Made by a program: the position numbers and the translations under genes. Under the pieces are notes generated by a model. The model ran no database searches and had not been told where the DNA came from. It saw only the letters and a program-made list of their open reading frames with translations. DNA of 22,022 bases from positions 1-22,022 of the forward strand of contig CBDUUV010000036.1 of NCBI GenBank assembly GCA_965370495.1, given 5' to 3'. Of the stretch, positions 7,614-15,439 are shown one piece after another. Every line of letters begins with the position of its first letter. The stretch's first letter is position 1. The stretch comes from Krumholzibacterium sp965370495. Lineage in GTDB: Bacteria > Krumholzibacteriota > Krumholzibacteriia > Krumholzibacteriales > Krumholzibacteriaceae.

Positions 7614-8572
7614 AAGAAGACAAGAAAAAGGAAAATACTGAACAGGGGATAGTTGTCGGGTCCCTTGATATCAAAGGGGAAAAGACTGTAGGTGAAATCC
7701 TTTCTGCAGCAAGAGAGCGGTCCGGGCTGACGCTGGAGGCTATCAGCCAGGAGACGAGGATTCCAGGGAATTCCATCGAATATCTGGAAACGGATAATTT
7801 CGAGGCTATTCCGGCAAAGGTGTATGTTACGGGATTTCTCCGGACATATGCGGGAATCCTGGGTCTTGATGTCCATCAGATCCTCAGCAAATATGAGATT
7901 CAGACAGGCCAGACTCACACGAGCAAGGGTGATTGCTGGGAGATCGAAGAAAATGTCATTGAGGAGACTCTCGCCTCTCCACAAATATTCAAAAAATTCG
8001 TATTGCCTTTACTCGCCGTTATTATTCTGATTATGGCCATTCTATGGCTTGTTTCCAGAACCGGTGGTGAAAAGATCGACCCTCCGGAGGATTTCCCGGC
8101 AGCCGGTCAGCCATCAGAGGTTGAGCAGGAATCCACACGAGATGATACTCCGGCCCCGGAGCAGGGGGGCAAGGCCCGTGACGGCGATTTTGGCGATGAC
8201 AAGGAAAGTGGTAGCGATACTGCAGAAAGGGAACCTGCCGGTAGCCGCACCACGCCGGCACCTGTTTCAAAACCTGTTAAAAATGAACCCTTCGAACTCA
8301 GAATCATAGCCAGTGGTACGGATACGACATGGTTCGATGTTGTGGTCTATACCGAAGTAGATTCACGCCCCGATAGCATATTTCGTGATTTTATCCTCTA
8401 TCCAGGAGAGGTGCAGTCATTCAGGGTGACCGATTCTGTCTTTTTCAGAACAATCGGCAATGCCGGAGGATTTGCGGTGGAACGAAACGGCAGGAAGCTT
8501 CCACCCCTGGGTAGCCGGGGAGAAGTCAAAAAGAATATCAGGATAACCAGAGCGGATATCATAGGGGATTAA
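7610..8572 (+). CDS. rodZ: RodZ-like cytoskeletal protein: HTH, one TM segment, DUF4115
   Basis: RodZ links MreB filaments to the wall-elongation machinery in the inner membrane. The 320 residues have the expected order: a cytoplasmic helix-turn-helix domain (about 27-93, with VGEILSAARERSGLTLEAIS and the following LRTYAGILGLD), one membrane helix (about 131-148), a low-complexity Pro/Glu/Asp-rich periplasmic linker, and a C-terminal beta domain resembling DUF4115 (about 227-318, with FFRTIGNAGGFAVERNG). TTG at 7610 overlaps the valS stop (TTGA); GGAGGA at 7598-7603 sits 6 nt upstream, and no ATG lies nearby, so the rare start is well supported. Other HTH_25/DUF4115 proteins exist without a proven shape role, so the name is by architecture. 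Confidence 0.88.
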   Translation: MKEDKKKENTEQGIVVGSLDIKGEKTVGEILSAARERSGLTLEAISQETRIPGNSIEYLETDNFEAIPAKVYVTGFLRTYAGILGLDVHQILSKYEIQTGQTHTSKGDCWEIEENVIEETLASPQIFKKFVLPLLAVIILIMAILWLVSRTGGEKIDPPEDFPAAGQPSEVEQESTRDDTPAPEQGGKARDGDFGDDKESGSDTAEREPAGSRTTPAPVSKPVKNEPFELRIIASGTDTTWFDVVVYTEVDSRPDSIFRDFILYPGEVQSFRVTDSVFFRTIGNAGGFAVERNGRKLPPLGSRGEVKKNIRITRADIIGD

Positions 8573-8597
8573 GCCCTGTTTCTGCCGGACAGAAGCG

Positions 8598-8638
8598 CCG
8601 GAACTGCTGACCCGTTCCGGGTGTTTTCAACGGAACGG
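8598..8638 (+). other. Overlapping, mutually exclusive hairpins before uvrB
   Basis: CCGGAAC at 8598-8604 can pair with GTTCCGG at 8614-8620 (9-nt loop, followed by GTGTTTT). The overlapping CCGTTCCG at 8612-8619 can instead pair perfectly over 8 bp with CGGAACGG at 8631-8638. The two stems cannot form together. The first resembles a weak terminator after rodZ; the second would sit just upstream of the uvrB start region. Pairing is visible; regulation is inference. Confidence 0.4.
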
Positions 8639-8671
8639 CCCATGAATGAAAAAGATCGATCCAGGAATATT

Positions 8672-10693
8672 ATGACAGGTTACAGGATCCAGGCGGATTA
8701 TGAGCTGACAGGCGATCAACCTGAGGCGGTCGAAGCCCTGATCTCGGGGATCGACGCGCGGGAAAAATATCAGACACTTCTCGGTGTAACAGGATCAGGA
8801 AAAACATTTACTATCGCTAATGTTATTGCCAGGTGCGAAATGCCTGCTCTTGTCATATCACACAACAAGACGCTTGCTGCCCAGCTGTATGGTGAGTTCA
8901 AGTCTCTGTTTCCCGGGAATGCTGTCGAGTACTTCATCAGCTATTACGATTATTACCAGCCGGAAGCTTTCCTCCCGTCGACCGATACATATATCGAAAA
9001 GGATGTTTCCATAAATGAAGATATTGACAGGATGAGGCTCAGGGCCACAGGTTCCCTGATGACCAGGAAGGACGTCATAGTCGTTGCGAGTGTCTCCTGT
9101 ATCTATGGCCTGGGGTCCCCGAAGGAATTCTCGAGAATGACCTTTGCCCTGCGGGAAGGAGAAGAATTCGGGCGGGACCGCCTGCTGAAAAGCCTTATCA
9201 ATATACGGTACGTGAGGAACGATCTTGATTTTGCGAGAGGGACTTTCCGGGTACGTGGAGACACCGTGGAGATAAGGCCGTCATATATGGAAGAGGCTAT
9301 AAGGATAGAGTTGTTCGATGAACAGGTTGAACGTATTTCGGTTGTCAATCCCGTTTCAGGCGAGGTGATAAGAAGAGCTCCCGAAATTTCGGTCTTTCCA
9401 TCTTCGCATTTCGTTGTTTCTGAAAAGAGTATCGCGGGCGCAGTTGAAGAAATAGAAAAGGACCTGGTGGAAAGAGTCGCCGAGCTGAAGCTGAATGGAC
9501 TCGATTACGAGGCGAGGCGGCTTCAGACACGGACAAGATACGATATAGAGATGATGCTCGAGATGGGGTACTGCACAGGGATCGAGAATTATTCGAGATA
9601 TTTTACGAATCGAAAACCCGCCGAGCGGCCTGCTACCCTGATAGATTATTTTCGGGATGATTTTCTCGTGATAATCGATGAATCACATGTAACGGTCCCA
9701 CAGATCAGGGCGATGTACCATGGCGACAGGAGCAGGAAACAGACACTTGTAGAACATGGGTTCCGGCTTCCTTCGGCGCTGGATAATCGGCCCCTCACTC
9801 TTGATGAGTTTGAAGGTATCATAGACAGATTCATCTATATGTCCGCTACTCCGTCAGAATACGAGCTTGTAAAAAGCAAGGGAAAGATTGTCGAACAGAT
9901 AGTCAGGCCTACGGGGCTCCCCGACCCCGGGATCGAAATACGGCCTGTCGAAACACAGGTTGATGATCTCCTTTCAGAGATACGCAAGCGGGAGAAGAAA
10001 AATCAGAGGGTACTTGTTACGACTCTTACCAAGAGGATGGCTGAGGACCTGACTACGTACTATACTGAACTTGGTGTAAGGGTTCGTTATCTGCACAGCG
10101 ATATTCATGCACTCGACAGGGTCGAGATCCTCAGGGAACTGCGTTTTGGGGAGTTCGACGTGTTAGTGGGCATCAACCTGCTGCGTGAAGGGCTCGACCT
10201 TCCCGAGGTGACCCTGGTAGCAGTGCTGGACGCAGACAAGGAAGGCTTTCTCAGATCGAGGACTTCACTGATCCAGACAGCGGGGAGGGCAGCCAGGCAT
10301 ATCGATGGAATGGTGATATTCTATGCGGACAAGGTAACAGGTTCCATGGAAAAGGCGATCGACGAAATGAATCGTCGAAGGAAAAAACAAATCGCATATA
10401 ACAGAAAACATGGAATTACGCCTCGCTCGATAATAAAATCTCTGGAGGATGTCAGGATTTCGACTTCTGTCGCTGACACCAGGAAATACAGAAAGAAGCC
10501 GGGGAAAAACGATGTGTTCATACCCGGAGAATGGGATGATCCCCGTGTTATCGAAAGACTCGAGGAGGAAATGAGGATCGAGGCTGATGCTCTTCGATTT
10601 GAGAAAGCAGCGAGTATCAGGGACAGGATCGAAGAGATCAGGATGAACATAGGCAGGAGGAAAAGTCTTGGTGACGCCGGAAGAAACAATTAG
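8672..10693 (+). CDS. uvrB: Excinuclease ABC subunit B
   Basis: UvrB is the damage-verifying helicase-like subunit of nucleotide excision repair, loaded by UvrA and joined by UvrC. Visible motifs are Walker A GVTGSGKT at 38-45, the beta-hairpin region YYDYYQPEAF at 91-100, Walker B IIDESHV at 334-340, the YMSATPSEYE motif near 389-398, helicase motif VI around SLIQTAGRAARH, and a C-terminal UVR motif (LEEEMRIEADALRFEKAASI). Three starts are possible: GTG 8621, ATG 8642 and ATG 8672. I prefer 8672 because AGGA lies 5 nt upstream and because this gives 673 residues with TGDQPEA at the position usual for the family. The 3' end overlaps the nadC start by about 23 nt. Confidence 0.95.
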   Translation: MTGYRIQADYELTGDQPEAVEALISGIDAREKYQTLLGVTGSGKTFTIANVIARCEMPALVISHNKTLAAQLYGEFKSLFPGNAVEYFISYYDYYQPEAFLPSTDTYIEKDVSINEDIDRMRLRATGSLMTRKDVIVVASVSCIYGLGSPKEFSRMTFALREGEEFGRDRLLKSLINIRYVRNDLDFARGTFRVRGDTVEIRPSYMEEAIRIELFDEQVERISVVNPVSGEVIRRAPEISVFPSSHFVVSEKSIAGAVEEIEKDLVERVAELKLNGLDYEARRLQTRTRYDIEMMLEMGYCTGIENYSRYFTNRKPAERPATLIDYFRDDFLVIIDESHVTVPQIRAMYHGDRSRKQTLVEHGFRLPSALDNRPLTLDEFEGIIDRFIYMSATPSEYELVKSKGKIVEQIVRPTGLPDPGIEIRPVETQVDDLLSEIRKREKKNQRVLVTTLTKRMAEDLTTYYTELGVRVRYLHSDIHALDRVEILRELRFGEFDVLVGINLLREGLDLPEVTLVAVLDADKEGFLRSRTSLIQTAGRAARHIDGMVIFYADKVTGSMEKAIDEMNRRRKKQIAYNRKHGITPRSIIKSLEDVRISTSVADTRKYRKKPGKNDVFIPGEWDDPRVIERLEEEMRIEADALRFEKAASIRDRIEEIRMNIGRRKSLGDAGRNN

Positions 10694-11519
10694 AGAAATT
10701 GTGGAAAAAGCGTTGAAGGAGGATGCGGCTTCGAATGACCTGACGACGAATCTTCTTGTGCCCGGCACCATTGAAGGGTCGGCTTCTATAATATCGAAAG
10801 GGAGAGGTATCATATCGGGGCAGATGCCAGCTTCAGCTGTTTTCAGGTTACTGAGTACGGAGATCGATTACAGGGTGGTGGCACCCGATGGTGGCAGGGT
10901 CGAACCTGGAGACGTCGTTTCGCGTATAAGGGGGTCTTTCGCTGCCATTCTGTCAGGGGAGAGGACCGCGTTGAATTTCCTGGGACACCTTTCAGGAATA
11001 GCAACCCTGACATCGCGATATGTCAAAAAGGTTTCGGGATCCGGTGTGATTATTCTCGATACAAGAAAGACGACTCCGGGGTTGAGGTCACTGGAGAAAA
11101 AAGCCGTACTGGATGGTGGAGGGCAGAATCATCGCGCCGATCTGGAATCGTACATCCTTGTTAAGGAAAATCATATTTTGGCCGCAGGCGGAATAGAACG
11201 CCTGCCTGGGTTGTTGGGACGCAGATTTTCGGAGGCGGAAATAGAAGTGACTTCTATCGAGCAGTTGAGACTGCTGAGAGACAATCCTCCGGACAGGGTG
11301 ATGCTGGACAACTTCGACCCGAAAACGGTTCGAAAAGCGCTTGAAGAGTTAAAGAGCTGGGAAGGTACCAGACCCGGGATAGAGGTGTCGGGTGGTATAG
11401 ATCTTTCGAGCATATCCACCTTTGTTATAAAAGGTGTGGATTTTATCTCGGTCGGATCGCTTACTTCCGCGGCCGGATCACTCGACCTCAGCCTTCTTGC
11501 GGAAGAGGTTCAGGTGTGA
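10671..11519 (+). CDS. nadC: Nicotinate-nucleotide pyrophosphorylase (quinolinate phosphoribosyltransferase)
   Basis: NadC converts quinolinate and PRPP to nicotinate mononucleotide, CO2 and diphosphate in de novo NAD synthesis. The roughly 282-residue length is typical. The family core is present: LDTRKTTPGLRSLEKKAVLD, then GGGQNHRADL and LVKENHI, with the barrel motifs MLDNF and EVSGGID later. AGGAGG at 10655-10660 serves adjacent TTG (10668) and GTG (10671) codons with spacings of 7 and 10 nt; GTG was chosen and the difference is one residue. The gene begins inside the end of uvrB and its stop overlaps birA (GTGA), so it is co-transcribed. No nadA or nadB is present in this window. Confidence 0.95.
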   Translation: MTPEETIREIVEKALKEDAASNDLTTNLLVPGTIEGSASIISKGRGIISGQMPASAVFRLLSTEIDYRVVAPDGGRVEPGDVVSRIRGSFAAILSGERTALNFLGHLSGIATLTSRYVKKVSGSGVIILDTRKTTPGLRSLEKKAVLDGGGQNHRADLESYILVKENHILAAGGIERLPGLLGRRFSEAEIEVTSIEQLRLLRDNPPDRVMLDNFDPKTVRKALEELKSWEGTRPGIEVSGGIDLSSISTFVIKGVDFISVGSLTSAAGSLDLSLLAEEVQV

Positions 11520-12331
11520 ATGGTTTTGGCGAACACACAAAGGCTGATGCGGATGTGATGGAAATGCATCCGGCAAGGCTGCTCAGGCTCACTCAAACGT
11601 CAAGACTGGCAAGGACAGTCGTGTTGTATGATGAGGTTGATTCGACCAACCGGGCGGCCTCTGAAGCAGCAGCGATGGGAGCACCGGAAGGGACCGTCGT
11701 GGTTGCCGAACGGCAGACAGCGGGAAAAGGCAGAAAGGGCAGGTCGTGGTTCTCGACACCTCGGGGAAGTATCGTTTTTTCGATGATCCTGAGACCGAAG
11801 GCAAGTCCGGAAAGCCTGACGACTCTTCTGGGACTCAGTGCAGCACTGTCGATCGAGAAAAACTGTCCGGGAGTAAAGGTCGGTATCAAATGGCCGAACG
11901 ATCTGTATATCGCTGGCAGAAAAGTGGCGGGTATTCTTGCTGAATCAAGGGGCAGCGATGTAATTGTCGGCATCGGTATCGATATCAACGACTCGGAAGA
12001 CGATTTCCCCGCGCGTCTAAGGGAGACAGCCATTTCCCTTTTTATGGCGACCGGGAATATTTATGACAGGGGAAAGATATTTTCGTCGATACTGGAGATC
12101 TTCGAATCGTTTTATTCAAGGTGGGAAAGGGAAGGTTTGAGTGTTTTTAAGTTCGATGTGGAGAGCAGGCTTGTCTGGAAGGGAAAAGAAGCGATTATCG
12201 AGTCCGGTGGAGATGAATTCATCGGGAAAATCCTGGGAATAACGTCTGAAGGATATCTCAGGATCGATGTTCAGGGCGAAGAGAAGGTTTTTCAGGCTGG
12301 CGACCTGAGGTTGAGCATGGAGATGCGATGA
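11516..12331 (+). CDS. birA: Biotin--[acetyl-CoA-carboxylase] ligase, monofunctional
   Basis: This enzyme activates biotin to biotinyl-AMP and attaches it to the carboxyl-carrier protein of acetyl-CoA carboxylase and relatives. The 271 residues contain only the catalytic and C-terminal domains. VDSTNRAA, then GKGRKGRSW at 70-78 (the ligase glycine-rich loop, with Lys where many relatives have Arg), KWPNDL at 125-130 and GRKVAGIL with the expected catalytic Lys (K136) are all visible. There is no N-terminal winged-helix domain, so it should not repress biotin genes as E. coli BirA does. The GTG start at 11516 overlaps the nadC stop; an ATG at 11557 inside the variable N-terminus is an alternative. 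It overlaps coaX by ATGA. Confidence 0.93.
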   Translation: MNGFGEHTKADADVMEMHPARLLRLTQTSRLARTVVLYDEVDSTNRAASEAAAMGAPEGTVVVAERQTAGKGRKGRSWFSTPRGSIVFSMILRPKASPESLTTLLGLSAALSIEKNCPGVKVGIKWPNDLYIAGRKVAGILAESRGSDVIVGIGIDINDSEDDFPARLRETAISLFMATGNIYDRGKIFSSILEIFESFYSRWEREGLSVFKFDVESRLVWKGKEAIIESGGDEFIGKILGITSEGYLRIDVQGEEKVFQAGDLRLSMEMR

Positions 12332-13077
12332 GCAGGATACTTGTGCTGGACAGAGGGAACCACAGTCTTAAGGCAGCACTGTCTGAATCCGGCACGATCT
12401 TGGAAAGGTGGAAGGAATCTCCAGGGATGTCGGTTGATTTTCTCAGGAGGATATTGAATGAAAGCAGGCCCGAAGGAGTGGCATTTTCCAGTGTCGTTCC
12501 GAAGTGGACGGAACTTCTTTTTAATGAGACAAGGAAAGAGAATATCGGCAGCATTGTACAGGCAGGGCCTGGAGTACGGCTTCCGTTCGAACTGCTGATC
12601 AAAAACCCGGTTACAGTAGGACCTGATAGACTCTGTGCGGCATGCGGAGCGGTTGTGGAAGGTTGCAGGCAGGCTGTGATCGTGGATATGGGTACTGCAG
12701 TCACGGTAGATCTTCTCACTGTTATGGGTTTTGTCGGGGGAGCGATTTTCCCCGGGCTCAACTTGCTGGTTTCCTCACTAAACGACGGAACTGCCGCTCT
12801 GCCGAGAATCGATATCACAGCTAAGCCACCGCACCCACCGGGTTCCAACACTAGAGACGCGATTGCTGCCGGTACGGTATGGGGTATGATCGGTGCGGTG
12901 AATGAACTCGTGAGGCGGACAAAATCCACATTGTCTGAAGATGTACCGGTATTTCTTACAGGTGGTTTGGCAGGTATTCTCGAAGGATATATCAATGGCC
13001 CGGTTTCATCAGTTCCCGACCTTGTTTTCAATGGACTCATATGGATCTATCACAACAATGAAGGTATCCTGAGATGA
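12328..13077 (+). CDS. coaX: Type III pantothenate kinase
   Basis: CoaX phosphorylates pantothenate with ATP, the first committed step from vitamin B5 to coenzyme A. The 249-residue protein shows the ASKHA-type motifs: LVLDRGNHSLK at 5-15 (phosphate loop), FSSVVP, VGPDRLCAACGAV with the catalytic Asp, VDMGTAVTVDLL, GGAIFPGLNLL and TGGLAG. The first loop reads DRGNH where most relatives have DxGNT, a substitution worth noting, but Asp, Gly and Asn are retained. The ATG overlaps the birA stop (ATGA); pairing of birA with coaX is common in bacteria. With panB and panC downstream in this window, most of the pantothenate-to-CoA entry route is encoded nearby. Confidence 0.93.
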   Translation: MSRILVLDRGNHSLKAALSESGTILERWKESPGMSVDFLRRILNESRPEGVAFSSVVPKWTELLFNETRKENIGSIVQAGPGVRLPFELLIKNPVTVGPDRLCAACGAVVEGCRQAVIVDMGTAVTVDLLTVMGFVGGAIFPGLNLLVSSLNDGTAALPRIDITAKPPHPPGSNTRDAIAAGTVWGMIGAVNELVRRTKSTLSEDVPVFLTGGLAGILEGYINGPVSSVPDLVFNGLIWIYHNNEGILR

Positions 13078-13167
13078 TTTTCAGGACGCTTCTCATTCCT
13101 GCGCAGCGTTTTGTCTGAAGAAAACAGAACACCCTCTCAAAAAAAAACAGAAAACCTCTGATTTCTC

Positions 13168-13196
13168 TTGAAATTGTTTTTGTTTCAGAATATATT
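13168..13196 (+). promoter_or_regulatory. sigma70-like promoter of groESL
   Basis: TTGAAA at 13168-13173, a 17-nt spacer and TATATT at 13191-13196 each match five of six consensus positions. The start should fall near 13203, just before the CIRCE operator. A run of nine A at 13139-13147 lies upstream and could act as a distal UP-like element. This is the best promoter in the window, in the 215-nt coaX-groES gap. Confidence 0.8.
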
Positions 13197-13211
13197 AGGG
13201 CTCTTTCGAGG

Positions 13212-13238
13212 TTAGCACTCTGGTAGTGAGAGTGCTAA
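13212..13238 (+). promoter_or_regulatory. CIRCE operator (HrcA binding site)
   Basis: TTAGCACTC at 13212-13220 and GAGTGCTAA at 13230-13238 form a perfect 9-bp inverted repeat with a 9-nt spacer, exactly the CIRCE consensus. It lies just downstream of the predicted transcription start and 54 nt before groES. HrcA should bind here and repress groESL at normal temperature; hrcA itself is not in the window. Confidence 0.97.
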
Positions 13239-13292
13239 AAGGTTGTAATCAGTAGAGTAACCAAATATTTAACTGTTGAAAAGGAGGGAAAA

Positions 13293-13580
13293 ATGAAGAT
13301 AACACCTCTGGCGGACAGGGTACTGGTAAAGCCTGCAGATCCCGTGGAAGTCAATAAGGGTGGGATTATCATCCCGGACACGGCCAAGGAGAAGCCACAG
13401 GAGGGCGAGATCATAGCAGTCGGTAAAGGCCGGATAAATGAAACAACGGGCGAACGAATCGCCCTGGAAGTGAAGAAGGGCAATAAGGTCCTTTACGGAA
13501 AATATTCCGGTACAGAAATTACTATAGATAACAAGGAATATCTTATCCTCAGGGAGAGCGATATTCTGGCAGTCATATAA
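13293..13580 (+). CDS. groES: Co-chaperonin GroES
   Basis: GroES forms the seven-subunit lid of the GroEL folding chamber. The 95 residues are full length. The N-terminal strand KITPLADRVLVKP, the mobile loop with KGGIIIPDTAKEKPQ and the end YLILRESDILAVI are all typical. A strong AAGGAGG site lies just upstream of the ATG at 13293. The gene is transcribed with groEL, 22 nt away, under the CIRCE operator. Confidence 0.98.
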   Translation: MKITPLADRVLVKPADPVEVNKGGIIIPDTAKEKPQEGEIIAVGKGRINETTGERIALEVKKGNKVLYGKYSGTEITIDNKEYLILRESDILAVI

Positions 13581-13602
13581 CCTGCGGAAGGAGTGAATTT
13601 CA

Positions 13603-15234
13603 ATGGCAAAGCAACTCAAATTCAATATTGACGCCAGGGATCGCCTGAAAGCAGGCGTTGATATTCTTGCTAACGCAGTCAAGGTGACACTGGGCCCGAG
13701 AGGCCGAAACGTCATTCTTGACAAGAAATTCGGTTCACCCACGATCACGAACGATGGCGTTACCATAGCAAAAGAGATCGAACTACAGGATCCATGGGAG
13801 AACATGGGCGCCCAGATGGTAAAAGAAGTCGCTACAAAGACACAGGATGTCGCCGGTGACGGAACAACCACCGCGACTATCCTTGCACAGGCCATTATTA
13901 CAGAGGGCCTGAAGAATGTTACGGCCGGCGCTAACCCGATGTTCATCAAAAAGGGTATTCACAAGGCAGTGGAAGCCGCGGTTGAGCATATCAAGAAGCA
14001 GTCAAGACAGGTGCGCAAGCGTAATGAGATTGCTTCTGTAGCAACTATTTCCTCGAACAACGACAGTGAGATTGGTGAGCTGATCGCTGACGCCATGGAA
14101 AAGGTCGGCAAGGACGGAGTCATAACCGTCGAAGAGGCCAAGAGCATGGATACTGATCTCGATGTTGTCGAGGGTATGCAGTTTGACAGGGGTTACCTGA
14201 GTCCTTATTTCGTTACCGACGCCGAACGTATGGAAACGGTTCTCGAGGGATGCTATATTCTTATCCATGACAAGAAGATCTCCGCGATGAAGGACTTGCT
14301 TCCTGTCCTCGAGAAAGTTGCCCAGCTCAACAAGCCTTTCCTCATAATCTCCGAGGATATCGAGGGTGAGGCCCTTGCCACACTGGTCGTTAATAAACTT
14401 CGCGGAACGCTCCAGGTAGCCGCAGTAAAGGCCCCGGGCTTCGGTGATCGTCGCAAGGCAATGCTCGAGGATATCGCTATTCTCACGGGTGGCCGGGTGA
14501 TCTCTGAAGATGCCGGTTTCAAACTCGAGAATGCCACACTGACCGATCTTGGCCAGGCCAAGAAGGTGTCGATAGACAAGGATAACACAACGATTATCGA
14601 GGGTGCCGGCAAGATAACCAAGGTCAAGGAACGCATCAACCAGATCAAGATCCAGATCGAAGATACAAGCTCCGATTACGATCGTGAGAAGCTTCAGGAA
14701 CGCCTTGCCAAGCTGGCAGGCGGTGTAGCCGTGATCAGGGTTGGTGCCGCGACAGAGATCGAGATGAAAGAGAAGAAAGCCCGCGTGGAGGATGCTCTCG
14801 CGGCCACACGTGCTGCTGTCGAAGAGGGTATAGTCCCCGGTGGCGGAATTACACTTCTGCATGCTGCTTCGGCCATCGACAAGCTCAAGCTCGATCCCGA
14901 GGAAAAGATCGGAGCTGATATTGTAGCCAAAGCTCTCCATGAGCCGGTCAGGATAATTGCAATCAACGCCGGAAAAGAAGGTTCGATAATCGTCGAAAAG
15001 ATCAAGGGGGAAAAGCCGGGAATCGGCTATAACGCCGCAACCGATAAGTACAGGAACATGATTGAAGATGGAATCGTCGACCCGACCAAGGTCGCCCGTT
15101 CAGCGCTGCAGAATGCTGCAAGTATCGCCGCGCTGCTTCTTACAACTGAAGTCACGGTTACTGATATCCCTGAGAAGGATAAGGGTCCCGACATGGGTGC
15201 CGGCGGTATGGGCGGTATGGGTGGTATGATGTAG
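13603..15234 (+). CDS. groEL: Chaperonin GroEL
   Basis: GroEL is the 60-kDa ATP-driven chaperonin that folds cytosolic proteins in a double heptameric ring. The 543 residues cover the whole family length. Nucleotide-binding motifs VTLGPRGRNV and AGDGTTTATILA (with the catalytic Asp), the apical-domain ISEDIEGEALATLVVNKLRG region, VAAVKAPGFGDRRKAML, and EGIVPGGGITLL are present. The tail ends in the flexible GGMGGMGGMM repeat usual for bacterial GroEL. AAGGAG lies 9 nt before the ATG at 13603. This is the only chaperonin copy in the window, and the unit ends in a strong terminator. Confidence 0.99.
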   Translation: MAKQLKFNIDARDRLKAGVDILANAVKVTLGPRGRNVILDKKFGSPTITNDGVTIAKEIELQDPWENMGAQMVKEVATKTQDVAGDGTTTATILAQAIITEGLKNVTAGANPMFIKKGIHKAVEAAVEHIKKQSRQVRKRNEIASVATISSNNDSEIGELIADAMEKVGKDGVITVEEAKSMDTDLDVVEGMQFDRGYLSPYFVTDAERMETVLEGCYILIHDKKISAMKDLLPVLEKVAQLNKPFLIISEDIEGEALATLVVNKLRGTLQVAAVKAPGFGDRRKAMLEDIAILTGGRVISEDAGFKLENATLTDLGQAKKVSIDKDNTTIIEGAGKITKVKERINQIKIQIEDTSSDYDREKLQERLAKLAGGVAVIRVGAATEIEMKEKKARVEDALAATRAAVEEGIVPGGGITLLHAASAIDKLKLDPEEKIGADIVAKALHEPVRIIAINAGKEGSIIVEKIKGEKPGIGYNAATDKYRNMIEDGIVDPTKVARSALQNAASIAALLLTTEVTVTDIPEKDKGPDMGAGGMGGMGGMM

Positions 15235-15260
15235 GCAACGTTTTATTGGTGACTGTTCCG

Positions 15261-15293
15261 GGGCACTCCGAAAGGTTTTCGGAGTGCCCTTTC
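15261..15293 (+). terminator. Intrinsic terminator of groESL
   Basis: GGGCACTCCGAAA at 15261-15273 pairs perfectly with TTTCGGAGTGCCC at 15277-15289 around a 3-nt loop, giving a 13-bp stem followed by TTTCCTTT. It lies 26 nt after the groEL stop and should insulate the heat-shock operon from the lipoprotein gene. Confidence 0.92.
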
Positions 15294-15306
15294 CTTTAGA
15301 ATTCCC

Positions 15307-15335
15307 TTGAATTTTAATTAAAACTTGCATATTTT
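15307..15335 (+). promoter_or_regulatory. Candidate promoter of the lipoprotein gene
   Basis: TTGAAT at 15307-15312, a 17-nt spacer and TATTTT at 15330-15335 resemble the groESL promoter in sequence and spacing. The site follows the groEL terminator directly. Transcription would begin near 15342, leaving a leader of about 100 nt that contains the hairpin at 15377-15420. Confidence 0.55.
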
Positions 15336-15376
15336 ACAGCGGGTATGGATTGGTTGCAATCTGACGTGAATTACTG

Positions 15377-15420
15377 GTAAGAAATGAGGGAAACCGGTCC
15401 CGTTACCTGGTTTTTCTTAC
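15377..15420 (+). promoter_or_regulatory. Hairpin in the lipoprotein mRNA leader
   Basis: GTAAGAA from 15377 can pair with TTCTTAC at 15414-15420, and AAACCGG at 15391-15397 with CTGGTTT at 15407-15413 (one G-U pair), leaving a 7-nt bulge and a 9-nt loop. A competing stem GGTAA (15376-15380) with TTACC (15403-15407) is also possible. The structure ends 8 nt before the GGAGGT binding site. No known riboswitch class is recognised; regulation is inference. Confidence 0.4.
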
Positions 15421-15439
15421 ATGAACCTGGAGGTCTCAA

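Noticed and set aside
13086..13111. Possible terminator hairpin after coaX (ACGCT paired with AGCGT)
   Set aside because: Only about 5 bp with a 14-nt loop and a short T-run; too weak to annotate.
13139..13147. Run of nine A as a phase-variable or slippage tract
   Set aside because: It is non-coding and too far from the hexamers to change promoter spacing; an upstream promoter element is a simpler reading.
14002..14940. A 312-codon open frame on the minus strand opposite groEL
   Set aside because: It lies entirely within a certain groEL gene, has no recognisable domain or ribosome-binding site, and is explained by the codon bias of the sense strand.
15204..15231. GGT/ATG-rich repeat at the end of groEL as a microsatellite
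   Set aside because: It encodes the normal GGM tail of bacterial GroEL.
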